Source of the DNA: Nemertoderma westbladi
Taxonomy: Eukaryota > Xenacoelomorpha > Nemertodermatida > Nemertodermatidae
Direction of reading: 5' to 3'
Assembly (NCBI GenBank): GCA_032718475.1
Contig: JAUCBJ010004906.1
Span: 1 to 64,000, forward strand
Length of the DNA stretch: 64,000 bases
Position 1 is the stretch's first letter, and every line of letters begins with the position of its first letter. Below the pieces are notes generated by a model. It worked only from the letters and a program-made list of their open reading frames with translations. It did no database searches and was not told where the DNA came from. Shown in pieces: positions 11,534-24,100 of the stretch. A program made the translations under genes and the position numbers.

Positions 11534-11990
11534 TGGCCACTTAATATAAAAAAATTGTGTCACTTTAAAAGGTACAAGCTCACCCGAGCTGAGCCAAGGT
11601 GATTCAATCACACCCGCGGTGAGCCAGGCTCACCGCTCACCGAACTATATGTCGAGATCAAAATGAGCAATTTCGAACCCTCACTGGAGGGAAATTCAAG
11701 TACATCAAGTAACAGTCTGATAGTACTTTCAATATGTACAGTAGGCCCTATGTTTAACAAGCCTAGGCCTATATATTTTTAGCCTTCCATAATAGTCTTT
11801 AAATTTTGATATTGGTACATGCAGACATGGACTCTAGCAGCCCGCCTACACCTACCACGCTACCAGTCTCCCTTTGACAGACCACAGACATAATCCCTTG
11901 ACATCTAGCTCACCGGCGGTGAGCCAGGCTTACCCGTCCACGGTGAGCTTGGAGCTTTAAAGTGAAACGATTTTTTATATTAAAGTGGCC
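11534..11990. mobile_element. MITE with ~50-bp GTGGCCAC inverted ends
   Basis: The left end GTGGCCACTTAATATAAAAA and the right end (complement ...TTTTATATTAAAGTGGCCAC) are inverted repeats that stay similar for about 50 bp, through CACTTTAAA to AAGCTCACC. The interior holds further GCTCACCGCGGTGAGC-type palindromes near both ends. The flanks share only ATT. It is non-coding and lies about 340 bp upstream of the TELO2 start. Confidence 0.75.
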
Positions 11991-12333
11991 ACATTCAGCC
12001 ACCATACAATTCCATTATTCAAATTCAGTTTTATTGTAAAGTTACAGTTAAGAGCTGTAAAGTATATTTTACTTCGCTACTTAATGTAAAACTGTGGTGT
12101 GTGTTGTCCTCTAGAGTTATACTTGTTATACTGAGTTATTATTGGTTATTTAGTGACATAAAAATCGCTTTTAATACTTGCGGCTTTAAATAAAGTTACT
12201 ATTTTGGAATAAATAACTGCATTTTAATAACTGCAACCAAAATAGTAATTAGTTGTCTCTAAGTTGTCAGGCTGTCAGGCGGTCAGGTTGTTGTAATTGT
12301 TATATTTCCATCGAATAGATATTCTCTCGTACA

Positions 12334-14772
12334 ATGTCTGTCGGAAGAGCTGAAGCTCTGTTATTGTTCAAAGAAATTGTAAAGGACATTGAAGAATCAT
12401 CTGGTAATATAAATCGTATGAAAAACACGATAGAAAGACTAACTCAAATAATTATCGATTCTACAAGTAAGAACAAACTTCTACTGGATTATGTAGGGGA
12501 GATGTTAGCTAAACTCATTCTTTGTCTCAATGTCGAAACGGCTAATTGTTACAGTCGGGAGTTGAATAAACTCCTCACTACTCCACATCCCATCGTGTTT
12601 ACCGCTCTGTGTCAGATTATATCGACGTCGGATAAATTATACCGACAAACTGTCTGTCTGAACGCTCTAGAGCTATTCATAACGGGTCCGTCTATAGTGA
12701 ACCTTTTTATTGATCAGTGCGGAAAGACTACAGATTTACGAAGTGAACCGGAGATGAATCTCTTAGTTCGAAGTTTAGTTAAACTTCCGGATAAATTGTC
12801 GACTATTCGATGTAAACAACTATCTTCAGCTCTACTCCATAAGAACTACTTTAAACATGTCGGTAAGGCCATCCTACACTGTTTAGGGAGAAAGGTCCAC
12901 TATAACTCGGTGTTTCTATCTGCGGTTGTTGGTCATTGCTTCTCGGCTGGGAACGGCCTCCATCTCGGTTCCGTTATATTTCCCTCCATCGTCCGACGGG
13001 CCGGGCTACCGGACAACTCTTATAAATACTGCCAACTGTTACGTAACATCGAGGACAGCCATAAGGAGTCCGTGTTTACTTACCTGGTTAATATGGCCCC
13101 TTCCTCTCACTGCTTGGAGATTTTACTTGGAGATTCTGTTGCTGAAAACTCAAAAACTAAATTTCTATTTTGCAATAAGTTTTTGTTTGTTAAAGTTTTA
13201 CCGAAGGACTGTTCGATCAGATGTATCATTGGTTATCTAAGTTCTACTTGTTACGAATTATTTTGGCGAGTTTTTGTCGACCTTTTGTCGACTTGGATGA
13301 GTCCAACCGCGATCACCCACACGGACTACAAACAACAACTCTACGTCGCTAAATGCATCTTGTGTTGTCTGACATCGGTCTCAACCGTCGACCGGGACTC
13401 TAAAGCTCCCGCCGTTATGGATATGCTACTCACCGGAGTCGGCAATCACCTCAGCAACCCGGATCACAACATCGCGAAACTCGGTATGCTGGTTGCCGAG
13501 TCTGTCTGCGCGGTGTTTAACATCGGCGATACGGAACCGCTGAAGTTTCAATATGATGAAGACGTCAATACTGTTGCTTTGAAGGCGATGTTGGAAACTG
13601 AAAGCGTTGATGTGAATGGTTTATCAGAGACTTGCGAAGATCTTGATACCGAACAGCTTTGGAATAAGAATGAAGTTACAAACGAAAATCCATCAGTTTG
13701 TCAAACATCAGGAATGCCGTCTGTAGGTGATGATGAGTTAGATTCTGACGATGATCTAGTGCCTTACGATTTAAGCAACGACACTCCAACCACTAAAACT
13801 AAACGACCTTTCTACCTTAGAGATTGCGTTGAATATTTAGTTAACCACGAAAAAATAGAGCGAGTGGAATTGGCGCTGATCCACACAGAGGATGTTATTA
13901 GGGCCGCCGAGGTAGATCAGGTTGAGGAAGTGATAGAGGACCTGCTGAGGACGTTACTGCATCTGGATTACGCGTTCGCTAGCGACCACGACCTGTCCCG
14001 GTGCCGGTTCCAGGCGATGCTAGCCGCCTCCACCGCCTGTCCAATCAGCGCCGCCCAGTACCTGACCACGGAGTTCTACTCCCCCAATATGACGATCCAA
14101 CTGCGACTCGATATTCTCGAGGTCTTCACCGCCACCGCTCAGACTCTGTCCGCGGTCCAACTACCAGACGAAGTTGTCGCGGTTAAGGACCACATCAAGC
14201 CGCTAGTCGGCGTGGACAGACCCGTCTGGAAGGAGCTGGTGGATCTTCGGATCGAACAGAAAACCAAGCGATATAATTCGCGATTATTCGGCGCGCACAA
14301 ACCCAAATACATCTCGAATAGGTTCGCCCAGGTTGTTGGCTATTTCTTCTACCCGTTGCTGCGCTGTTTCGATGAGTCGATCCCCACGCTGGATCTATTA
14401 GACCGGGACTCCCTCGTTCTCGGCCGTCTGCTCTACACGCTGGGCGTCATGGTCTACTCCGCGAGTAGTGCGCCATCTACCGGGGCCATCACTAAGTCTA
14501 TGTTGCAATTCGTGTTGGCGCTGCGCGGCCACAAGGTTGCGTACGTTCAGCAGGCCTTGCTGTTCGCCGTCTGCGCTACATTGTATTGCGTGAAGGAGAG
14601 CAGCTCTTGCGTCGACCAATTAGACGCCGAGTTAATGGATGTTAATAGTTGGTTGGCTCAAGTGGCTGCCAACGCATCCAATACTCAATCCCGTAGGGTT
14701 TCTATTGAGTGCCACAAACTATTAACTAATATATTAATTAATGAAATGACCCCCGCTGTTACAGGAAGCTAA
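12334..14772 (+). CDS. TELO2: Telomere length regulation protein TEL2 homolog
   Basis: An 812-residue uninterrupted frame, close to the human length (837). TELO2 is the scaffold of the TTT complex (TELO2-TTI1-TTI2), which with HSP90 and R2TP matures PI3K-like kinases such as mTOR, ATM, ATR, DNA-PK and SMG1. The N-terminal ~430 residues form an all-helical HEAT-like solenoid. A linker at ~440-485 carries DELDSDDDLVPYDLSND; the DSDDD core is the CK2-phosphorylated motif bound by PIH1D1 of R2TP in mammals. Residues ~490-605 (RPFYLRDCVEYL through LRLDILEVF) are the conserved Telomere_reg-2 domain, followed by the conserved SRLFG...NRF...FFYPLL segment at ~650-680. The first in-frame ATG begins a typical MSVGRAEAL helix. 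Human TELO2 has about 20 introns; here there are none. Confidence 0.95.
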   Translation: MSVGRAEALLLFKEIVKDIEESSGNINRMKNTIERLTQIIIDSTSKNKLLLDYVGEMLAKLILCLNVETANCYSRELNKLLTTPHPIVFTALCQIISTSDKLYRQTVCLNALELFITGPSIVNLFIDQCGKTTDLRSEPEMNLLVRSLVKLPDKLSTIRCKQLSSALLHKNYFKHVGKAILHCLGRKVHYNSVFLSAVVGHCFSAGNGLHLGSVIFPSIVRRAGLPDNSYKYCQLLRNIEDSHKESVFTYLVNMAPSSHCLEILLGDSVAENSKTKFLFCNKFLFVKVLPKDCSIRCIIGYLSSTCYELFWRVFVDLLSTWMSPTAITHTDYKQQLYVAKCILCCLTSVSTVDRDSKAPAVMDMLLTGVGNHLSNPDHNIAKLGMLVAESVCAVFNIGDTEPLKFQYDEDVNTVALKAMLETESVDVNGLSETCEDLDTEQLWNKNEVTNENPSVCQTSGMPSVGDDELDSDDDLVPYDLSNDTPTTKTKRPFYLRDCVEYLVNHEKIERVELALIHTEDVIRAAEVDQVEEVIEDLLRTLLHLDYAFASDHDLSRCRFQAMLAASTACPISAAQYLTTEFYSPNMTIQLRLDILEVFTATAQTLSAVQLPDEVVAVKDHIKPLVGVDRPVWKELVDLRIEQKTKRYNSRLFGAHKPKYISNRFAQVVGYFFYPLLRCFDESIPTLDLLDRDSLVLGRLLYTLGVMVYSASSAPSTGAITKSMLQFVLALRGHKVAYVQQALLFAVCATLYCVKESSSCVDQLDAELMDVNSWLAQVAANASNTQSRRVSIECHKLLTNILINEMTPAVTGS

Positions 14773-15052
14773 TCTGTACAATTAGAAATCAGGATATTTC
14801 ACCCTAAAGATAAAAACCCAGATCCCAATAATTGGTCTTACTAATTATTTATAATATTATGCAACAGATATTCCCGGGCCGCTTCTCCTGTATGATAAAT
14901 GTTCTTAACAGCTATAATATATTCTAGGTGCTCTTTGATTGGGCAGATAATTGTCATTATAATCGTCACCATGGCAATATGATTGTAAACAAATTCAAAA
15001 GTCACTTATTTTGATAGACTTCGTCGTCTTGAAGCGTAACGTTCGCATAAAG

Positions 15053-15058
15053 AATAAA
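15053..15058 (+). terminator. Likely poly(A) signal of TELO2
   Basis: AATAAA, 281 nt after the TELO2 stop codon; no earlier canonical hexamer was seen. Predicted from sequence only. Confidence 0.35.
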
Positions 15059-15281
15059 CGTTCTGAGTAGTAAGATCACATTTATTTCCACATAAAGCTA
15101 AACGAAATATTTTTAGCATCAGTTAACATATAAATATAACAACTATATTTGTAATAATAACACTAACGTAACCATTAATGACTAGGTAAGTAAATAGCTC
15201 CATACAGTAGCTGTACATACATAAGTAATACTGCTAGGCCTATATCGCACCAAATTGCACTAGATCTACATTATTTAACAC

Positions 15282-15890
15282 TTTGGCCCGGGCCGGGGGG
15301 TCAATTTATAAACTTTTTGTAATTTTCCTGTATCTTGGATACAGATTCGATGTAAAAACTGATAACTGAGGGCACCATCACCAAGATTATAGTTTTTTTG
15401 GCCAGCTAAAATAAACTAATTGGGGGTAATTATAGGTTTTTTGGATGCTGATCACGATTACGAAACTCAAATATAATATACGAATACGAGACCATTTCTC
15501 GTAATTTGCTATGTGGGTGCACCAATGTGCACGAAAAAACAAGAAGGGCAAATTTGAAATAAAAAATCATCACAAAATCAACCTGAATTTATGACCTTAT
15601 GGATTTTCTGGGATGCTGAACACGAATATGACACTCAAACAATCTCATCTGTTCTGGTATTTTTGCCCACGTGGGACGAAAAATCAGAATTATCTAACCA
15701 TATTCAAATTTTAGCAGTTTTACATTTTATGCTACTTGTATTTTTCGTCCCTCCAGAAATTTTGTAATGATCAGCGACCTCGGAAACCCTTATACCTTCA
15801 GAATTATAATTTTTCAGCCAAAATATGAGAAAAACAAAAAATTTATAAAATTATACGGCCAATTACGTTAAAAAATTAACCCGGGCCAAA
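15282..15890. mobile_element. Possible MITE with TTTGGCCCGGG inverted ends
   Basis: An 11-bp perfect inverted repeat (TTTGGCCCGGG / CCCGGGCCAAA) bounds a 609-bp AT-rich, non-coding segment. There is no clear target-site duplication, so the assignment rests on the termini alone. Confidence 0.4.
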
Positions 15891-17580
15891 TAAGAAGCAA
15901 AACAATCAATTGCACATAAAATATATGAATATAATTGGCACATTATAAAACTATTGAAACAAATAATCGTGATAATAATTATTATAGGTACAGACAGCAC
16001 TGCCCGCGTAATGTATTTATTATAAGAACTATTATAATAATACGAATTGTCTATAGTAATAATATATTCCATGTATTACTCCTGTCAAGGAGTTGACCTT
16101 TTCTTACATTTAATACAATAAAGTGGTACCGGTGTACCGGTACCGGTGTTCCGGTACCGGTGTACAGTAGGTGCCGGTATCTGTTCCGGTACCGGTGTTC
16201 CGGTACCGGTGTTCCGGTACCGGTGTTCCGGTACCGGTGTTCCGGTACAGAAATGCAAAGGAAATCATTTTTTGAGCTAATCCTTTGCAATGGAATAAAA
16301 CGTTGGTTCTTCAATGAAATCGTATATCGATACAAATAATAAATAACAGTTTTAGCAATAAACAAAAATGTAAATAAACATAGATGTCATGGTGACACAT
16401 TACCAAACTAGACAATAACAACAACAACTGCTTTAAATCAACTACACAATGCAATAATACGCAATACCGTGTGTTTCCTTTGGTACATCGGTTTCTTAAC
16501 TGAACTGATTTAATGACTCTTTGGACGATCAATATATGTGATTAATAAATTGGTATTCCGAAGTGTACCGAAAATGCGTACTAATTAATACGTGGCAATG
16601 CGGGCACTGTAAATAGAACAACAATAATCCCTGTACCACAATATTATACAGATAAGGTTACAAACTCAGTGGTACCTTGGTCCGGGGTTACTTGGTACCT
16701 GATATGATATTGGTATGGATGGATAATCACAAATTAATTTTGTTACATTATGTCAACTTAACTGCGTTCTGGTGAATTACTCTTAACGCTGCAAAGTAAT
16801 CAATGACATGGAAACAACTTAAATTACCGTATTCCAGAATGTATTATTTCCACTTATGTTAATGAGTGCTGCTTTATTATCCAGTTTGCAGTGACGGGAC
16901 TAGCTACTGAATGTAAATAATTGTTTAACGTGTAATTGACTGTATTCTATACGTCCTATAGAAGACATTTTAGAGAAAATGACGAAAGAAAACTATAGGC
17001 AAGATGGATTAATGATTTATCACATCCATGCAGGAGATAACTTCCAATAAACTTTAATTAGATTTAAATTTATAATTTATACTTTGTACATGTTAATTAA
17101 TTTCACTTATATTCGATATAGTACATGATTAAACTGTTTAAATGAACATCCATAAAATCCTTTCTTCACTTACCGAACGCTGATAAGTTGACATAATGTA
17201 ACAAAATTACATACATCATTGCTGGCAAAGGTCACTCTTCAGGATTAAAGACACTTGTTTATTGATGTAAACCTCCCTCGCTGCGCTCGCTCGGTACGTA
17301 AATAAACTCGGGTCATAACGCTTCAAAGTGCTACTTTACACAGAATGATATATATTGTTATATAAAACAAGAACTTATCATTATCACCCCGACATAACTT
17401 ACATAAGATATAACTTGATATAAAAACTAAAACCGCAAATTATAAATTATTACGTGGTACTCACCTCACATTCATATGTAAATAATAGGTACATCAATGT
17501 ACGTGTGTAGAATATACCGGTACCCTACAAGGTGTATAATATTTACTAACTGTATTAAGTACAAGAATTAGAGATAACAG
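15891..17580. other. AT-rich intergenic DNA between TELO2 and the UNC79 3' end
   Basis: No gene recognised. It contains a short tandem array at about 16130-16250 of CCGGTACCGGTGTT (14 bp, ~6 copies), each with the palindrome ACCGGTACCGGT. GGTACCGG motifs are also scattered elsewhere. At ~17270-17300 a CG-rich CCTCGCTGCGCTCGCTCGGT stretch resembles one at 41700. Confidence 0.5.
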
Positions 17581-17817
17581 AGAGAGGGGGAGGGAGGGGG
17601 GATTGGACGCAAATTAATCTCGGCGAATTAATAATATCTCGTGTCCAATGAAAAATAATCAATTATGTAGGTGAGCAGGTTAGAGTGGCATGTTATTCCA
17701 ACTAAAACAATAAACTAAAGTCAATGAAACAGGTTTACAGTTTCATTTTTGAGAGTAATCAGCTGTTATTTGCGTTGATTTTTATTGCGTCGAAAGCCAC
17801 CCCCCCCCCCACCCTAT
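17581..17817. mobile_element. Poly-G/poly-C-ended MITE, copy B
   Basis: Same family as 11064-11335: a G-rich left end, TTGGACGCAAATTAATCTCG, the shared AACTAAAACAATAAACTAAA segment, AGTAATCAGCTGTTATTTGC, and a C-rich right end ...CCCACCCTATCTA. It sits immediately downstream of the UNC79 coding end. The complement of its TTTATT (17781-17786) supplies a minus-strand AATAAA. Confidence 0.75.
17781..17786 (-). terminator. Candidate UNC79 poly(A) signal within a MITE
   Basis: AATAAA on the minus strand, about 142 nt after the UNC79 stop codon and inside MITE copy B. If used, the UNC79 3' end is transposon-derived. Prediction only. Confidence 0.3.
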
Positions 17818-17851
17818 CTACTAATGAATTAATTAATTTAATTAATTAATT

Positions 17852-17970
17852 AGCGGAACTCTGTAGTTCCAACACATTCACAGTGTGTAGAACTGGGTAG
17901 CAGCGGAACTCTGTAGTTCCAACACATTCACAGTGTGTAGAACTGGGTAGCAGCGGAACTCTGTAGTTCC
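17852..17970 (-). repeat. 50-bp duplication of the UNC79 C-terminal codons and stop
   Basis: The last coding segment ([13 protein letters not shown]-stop, from about 17970 down to 17921) is repeated with a 50-bp period at 17901-17950 and 17851-17900. The stop codon used is TGA at 17928-17930. The downstream copy therefore lies in the 3' UTR and repeats the C-terminal codons and stop again. It is a small array that overlaps a gene boundary, like the larger arrays in this gene. Confidence 0.85.
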
Positions 17971-18184
17971 ACCGTACCAATACGGAACTGAATCCGTTTC
18001 AGACAGGTTAGCAGCACCTGTTTGGGGTCGGAGTCCACCTTATTGATTCGAGGGGGAGATGAGTTGAGAAGGGATTGTAGTCTCAGTTGGAGACCTCCAG
18101 CGAGCTTGGATTGGTTGCTATAGAGAATCGGTTGCCATAGCGGCAATAGGAGGGTGAGAGCGGACGAGCTGCATTCATGTAATC
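17928..18184 (-). CDS. UNC79: UNC79 last coding exon
   Basis: Acceptor TTTTGTAG at 18185 and on. It enters in phase 1, completing GG-A, and reads [18 protein letters not shown], then [15 protein letters not shown] and the C-terminal [14 protein letters not shown] before TGA at 17928-17930. The ME-GLHEC junction matches the UNC79 family well, which confirms that the donor used upstream is one of the GAAG|GTAAGT sites of the 30-bp array. Confidence 0.88.
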
Positions 18185-21100
18185 CTACAAAATAGTAAAA
18201 TTTAATTGAATTTATAATAATATTTATTTTCCATTACACTTAGCAAATGTAACTTACATTCTATTACACTTAGTAAATGTAACTTACCTTCCATTACACT
18301 TAGTAAATGTAACTTACCTTCCATTACACTTAGTAAATGTAACTTACCTTCCATTACACTTAGTAAATGTAACTTACCTTCCATTACACTTAGTAAATGT
18401 AACTTACCTTCCATTACACTTAGTAAATGTAACTTACCTTCCATTACACTTAGTAAATGTAACTTACCTTCCATTACACTTAGTAAATGTAACTTACCTT
18501 CCATTACACTTAGTAAATGTAACTTACCTTCCATTACACTTAGTAAATGTAACTTACCTTCCATTACACTTAGTAAATGTAACTTACCTTCCATTACACT
18601 TAGTAAATGTAACTTACCTTCCATTACACTTAGTAAATGTAACTTACCTTCCATTACACTTAGTAAATGTAACTTACCTTCCATTACACTTAGTAAATGT
18701 AACTTACCTTCCATTACACTTAGTAAATGTAACTTACCTTCCATTACACTTAGTAAATGTAACTTACCTTCCATTACACTTAGTAAATGTAACTTACCTT
18801 CCATTACACTTAGTAAATGTAACTTACCTTCCATTACACTTAGTAAATGTAACTTACCTTCCATTACACTTAGTAAATGTAACTTACCTTCCATTACACT
18901 TAGTAAATGTAACTTACCTTCCATTACACTTAGTAAATGTAACTTACCTTCCATTACACTTAGTAAATGTAACTTACCTTCCATTACACTTAGTAAATGT
19001 AACTTACCTTCCATTACACTTAGTAAATGTAACTTACCTTCCATTACACTTAGTAAATGTAACTTACCTTCCATTACACTTAGTAAATGTAACTTACCTT
19101 CCATTACACTTAGTAAATGTAACTTACCTTCCATTACACTTAGTAAATGTAACTTACCTTCCATTACACTTAGTAAATGTAACTTACCTTCCATTACACT
19201 TAGTAAATGTAACTTACCTTCCATTACACTTAGTAAATGTAACTTACCTTCCATTACACTTAGTAAATGTAACTTACCTTCCATTACACTTAGTAAATGT
19301 AACTTACCTTCCATTACACTTAGTAAATGTAACTTACCTTCCATTACACTTAGTAAATGTAACTTACCTTCCATTACACTTAGTAAATGTAACTTACCTT
19401 CCATTACACTTAGTAAATGTAACTTACCTTCCATTACACTTAGTAAATGTAACTTACCTTCCATTACACTTAGTAAATGTAACTTACCTTCCATTACACT
19501 TAGTAAATGTAACTTCGCTTCCTTTGTCGCAGACCCATCTTTATTGAAGGACAGTAGATGAAGGATATTGGGTATGATCCGTCCCCAGAATTCCAACATA
19601 GCAACGTTGCCATGGTAACATTCGTCCACGTTGGAACTAGATGAAGCTGATTGCATTGCCATGCCAACACGCTCGCAATAAATGGTCCAAAGTTGGCAGG
19701 CCATGAAGGCCTGGTAGAGACTAGACATGTGTATCACGGTGAACTTGGATTGGTCTGCAGTTCCAGCCAGAATAACCTAAAGTTCAAACATAAATATTGG
19801 GAGTCAATCTTAGTGACAACGACATCAACAGTTGTTACTGAATTAAACATATAGTTTTATTTCTTTCTCTTTCTTTTTTATCTCTTCAATGTATAAAAAG
19901 TGAGTGATAATTATTGTATGATCAATAAGATTAACCACTAACCTGTACATATTCAGCGATATTGGAGCCCATATCCAGGGGGATGGGCTGACATAGCATA
20001 TCGTTATCCGTCGACATGGCGTAATGGAACAGACTCCCCATAAGCAACCACACGAGGACGCGGATGTGGCTGATACAGTCGAGGAGCTCCCGAGGGCTCT
20101 GCTGGATGGCTGGGGTAGAGCTGATCCAGGGTAGATAGCGGGTTAGGGTGCGACTACCCATACGGGTCAGCTCTAGGGACACGATCTGGGCGATTCCAGA
20201 CTTCAGTTGGCCACCCAGAGTATCTTCGTTTAAATTGTAACCAGTTTGACTCTTTATATTCGCTTTGACCTGGAATATAACAAGAAAATGGAATGAATGA
20301 TTGAGCAAGTTGTTTGTTTATCTCAAATATTATCAAATTTTACTAAATGTACGCACGAGAGGGGGGGGGGGGTCTATTATCTTGTGGTACTGCATATTGT
20401 GTTGGGTTCAGCCAACGTTGGGGACGCTAAAGAGCAACAAAAATGTACATTTTGAAATTTTTTTTGTCTCCCTCTACCGAGCGGAGGAATTAAATATTTC
20501 ACTAAAAACGTGTGTTCGGTGTTAATCGGTTAGCAATGCTTGGCACTATGGATTCATAACCACTCACTAAAATTATCAATATGGGGGTTTTCGGTGTCGG
20601 TGAATTTAATTCCTGGTCAGTTTTAATATTTGGTGGTAACTAATATGTCTGTTTGACGGTTTGTCTGTCTGACTGTCTTCTAAATTATGGCGGACAAACT
20701 GGTAGACAGATAGACAGCGATAACTCGAGAACTAAAAAAATATATCGCTTAGCCGTTTTAAGATTTGTTTAAGTTTCTAAATTCTGCATCAGATGAAATA
20801 AACAACAAAACATGTAAAAATGTGAAAATTTAACCCCCAGGATGTGATAATCTCCCCCCCCCCCCCCCCCCTAAACAAATACACTCTCTTAATTAACTCC
20901 ACGCTTGTTTGTATTGTCACATTTTATCATCCTCGTGGCTTTATTATCTCTCACTTTCTAACTTTGTTTCAGTTTAACCCCTACTAGTTGGAAAGAATTT
21001 AGTTTCAATTTAAAACAATCTACTATAATTGTTCTAAATAATTTAGTTTCAGTTTAACACAATCTAATATGTAGTTGGAAGAACTTAGTATCTGTTAGGA

Positions 21101-24100
21101 ACCATCTATTATGCCATTAAAATAATAACTCACCTTGGTAGCGGCGTGGGGATCGGTAATAAAGTCGATGAGTTCACTGAGGAAGCTCTGTATGCAATCG
21201 GAAGCGTTGGTCTGACTTCCGTACTGACTCGATACATTAAACGATTCGTCCACGATCTCGGACAACGGAAGTCGCCCGCCGCTGTCGAGACAAACGAACT
21301 GAACCATCGCCATTAAGTTTACGTCCGACGGTGTCGTTTTAAATCGCAACGCGTTCACCAGTTCGAGTACGACGCAGCGAGCGAGATGACTCTTCTCGCG
21401 ATCGCGAGGGAACCCGTGGAAGGAGAGGATGCAGACATCGACGAGGGATTGGAGGGAGAATCGGGACCGCTGGATGAACCCGGCGAGGAGTTTCCCGCAA
21501 GGTTCGAGTAGACAACGGAGGCTGGAGGAGGAGGAAGGAACCCGGAAGAGAACGATTAGGATACGCATGACGTTGGTAGTCGAGAGAACATAGTCGAGAG
21601 CCGTGAGGAGCTTCCGGAAGAACGTGTCGAAGTGGCTGACAAGACCACTGAAAGGAGTTCCGCACTCGATGTGGATGGCCTCCATATAATCCGCAGTGTT
21701 CGACAATATTAGGGAAAGTTCGTAGGAAGGTAGGGATTTCTTGTCGTTTAAATCTTCAAGTAAAATATATAGGGGATCAAGGGTAGAGAGTTCTGGGAAG
21801 TCCAGGAGACATTGGGCCAACGTGGACCAGAAATCCGGCTCGTCTAGGCGACTCTGGAAGAGCAACGGAACGATTCCGTACGGGACGAGGCGATGTATCG
21901 CGCAGCGGACGAACTGCCGCGCGACATTCTGCGCGGTCGCCGGGGTGTGACTGCGACTCTCGTGCTGGAAGTTGTAGGTGGGATGTGCGGCGACCCTCGC
22001 AACGGCCTGGAGGGCGTCAAGCATGTAGGGAGCGGCGAGTCCGGGATCCCGATGGACGAACATCCCGAGAACCACGATGGTGAGTCCCACCGTCTCGTCG
22101 TCGTACTGCTCGATGAGTCCGCGGCACTCGGGACAACGCTCGCCTAGCAACGACACGTCGTCTGTAGCCAACTCCTCCTCCTGGAACCGCGCCGACATGC
22201 TGTACACGCTGCTGTGCCGACTCGAGGACTGACTGCTCTTCCTACTGGACGGGACCGACAGCAGTGTCCCTACGGACCCCGCGGCTGAACCGCGTTCGTA
22301 GGAGCGCGCCGCGTTGCTCACCCCCTGTCGACGCTGTCGGTACCGCTGTCGGAATTTGTGGGCGGCGCCCTCCTGTCCGACGCCGATCTTGCCGACCCCC
22401 GGATCCCCGTCCTCCCCTCCCGACTCCATATCGTCGCTACTCCGACTCGCGGACATCCCGATCGGCCGGCGTTCCCGGTCGCTTGTCGCCCCGGAATCTT
22501 CTGTCGACGTCGACTTCTGGGCGCGACTTAGAGTCGGCGAGGAGCTCCGTTTAATCGGCGAAGGCTCCGCAGTTTCGAAATCATCCAGACTCAACAACGG
22601 CGTCGGTTCTAACGGCCTCACTTCCAACGAGTTCTTTGGAAACCGCTCGCTTCGCTCCTTGTCAGTCTCCTCGCTACACCCCGCATCTCCGGTGAGCGGA
22701 CGACCAACCTTATCGGATCGAGAATCGACTCGCTGAATGAAACTCGATGAGGCGTACCACGGTGTCTCGCTAGCGACGGCGAACGGCGTCGCCTTGCCAA
22801 CCGTCGGTTCGCTAACCGCCTTCACGCAGCCCACCGACAACGGGACAAGCGTCTCCTCGGTAAGACATCCCGCTTCTTCCGAGAGACCTCGAGAATCCTT
22901 CAAAAGGCGACGGGACTCATCAGAAACGCTGGACTCCTCTGGGAGACTACGAGACTTCTCGGGGAAGTGCTCCGAACGACGAGAGAGGCGACGGGATTCC
23001 TCCGGGAAGCGTTTCGGATCTTCCGGGAAGCGAACCCTCGGCAACTCTTTGACGGGGACGAGACACACGGTATCCTCATCCTCGTCCCACTCGACGCAGC
23101 TGTCCCGATCCGTCGTGGAATCCAACCCGCGGTACGAGTAGGACGGCGACGAGTTACTCGAGTCCTCCTCCACGGAAAACGGGAGCACCGTCTCGGTAAC
23201 AGTGGCAACCTCGTAGCGCACCGAGTCCGCGAACAGCGGTTCCAACATCTCGACGCGTTCGTTCGCCGGCATATCGTCCGCCCCGGCGATCGTGCACTGC
23301 GCCACGTGGCACACAGACTGGTCCAGGATGGAACGCGACGGTGTCGACACTCCGATGTGTCCGGATATCGCGCCTGTACGTCCGGATATCGGGCCCGGGT
23401 GTCCGGACACCACGCACGAGGTGACGCCGAACACGGGCTGCACGGATGCGACCTCGTCAACCAATGACTGGGTCCCGCGTACATCCCGGGTGGTTACGAT
23501 GCTGGACCGAGCGGCTACGGCGGTCCCCTGGACGGCCACCGCTCGGTACAGATCGTCCGTCGATCGCTCCGTCCTAATCGACACGGGTTTCTTACGTTTG
23601 TGGACCCCAACTTGTACACGGCCGCTCCCCGCCATGCTGACCACGGTGGACTGCTGGTCTCGCGATCCCGCAGTCGACGCCGGCGGCAGTGCTGCTCTCC
23701 TATTGGTTACTTCGGATTGGGTCTCAACGCTTCCTGATTTTATATCGCCGGCTGAAACTGAAGACTTGATATCATCTCTCTTCCCATCCAATGGGTTATC
23801 TAAATAACAATTAATTAATTAATATATTCACATTAATTGAATATCCCAATAATGCAGCATACATTTTGGTCAAAGCAAACTAAGATGCCATTAAATCCAG
23901 TAAAATATAAACAGCCATTTAAAATAGTAATTAATACAACAAAATTAATTTAACATAAAACAACAAATAAAATAATTAATTAATGAAACAATCACTAATT
24001 AACCAAACAATCACATTTACCTGGTTCACTTTCCGCCCCTCTATAATCGGTTCGGGAATGAATTCGCTTCGACGAAGCTCCAACATGTCGAAACATTTTC

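Noticed and set aside
18202-19737. 511-codon frame with [10 protein letters not shown] repeats as a repeat protein gene
   Set aside because: It is a real UNC79 exon fused to the in-frame 30-bp splice-donor array; a normal spliced product excludes the repeats.
22264-23807. Plus-strand and alternative minus-strand frames over the large UNC79 exon
   Set aside because: GC-rich, low-complexity coding DNA opens several frames; only the frame that fits the splice phases encodes UNC79.
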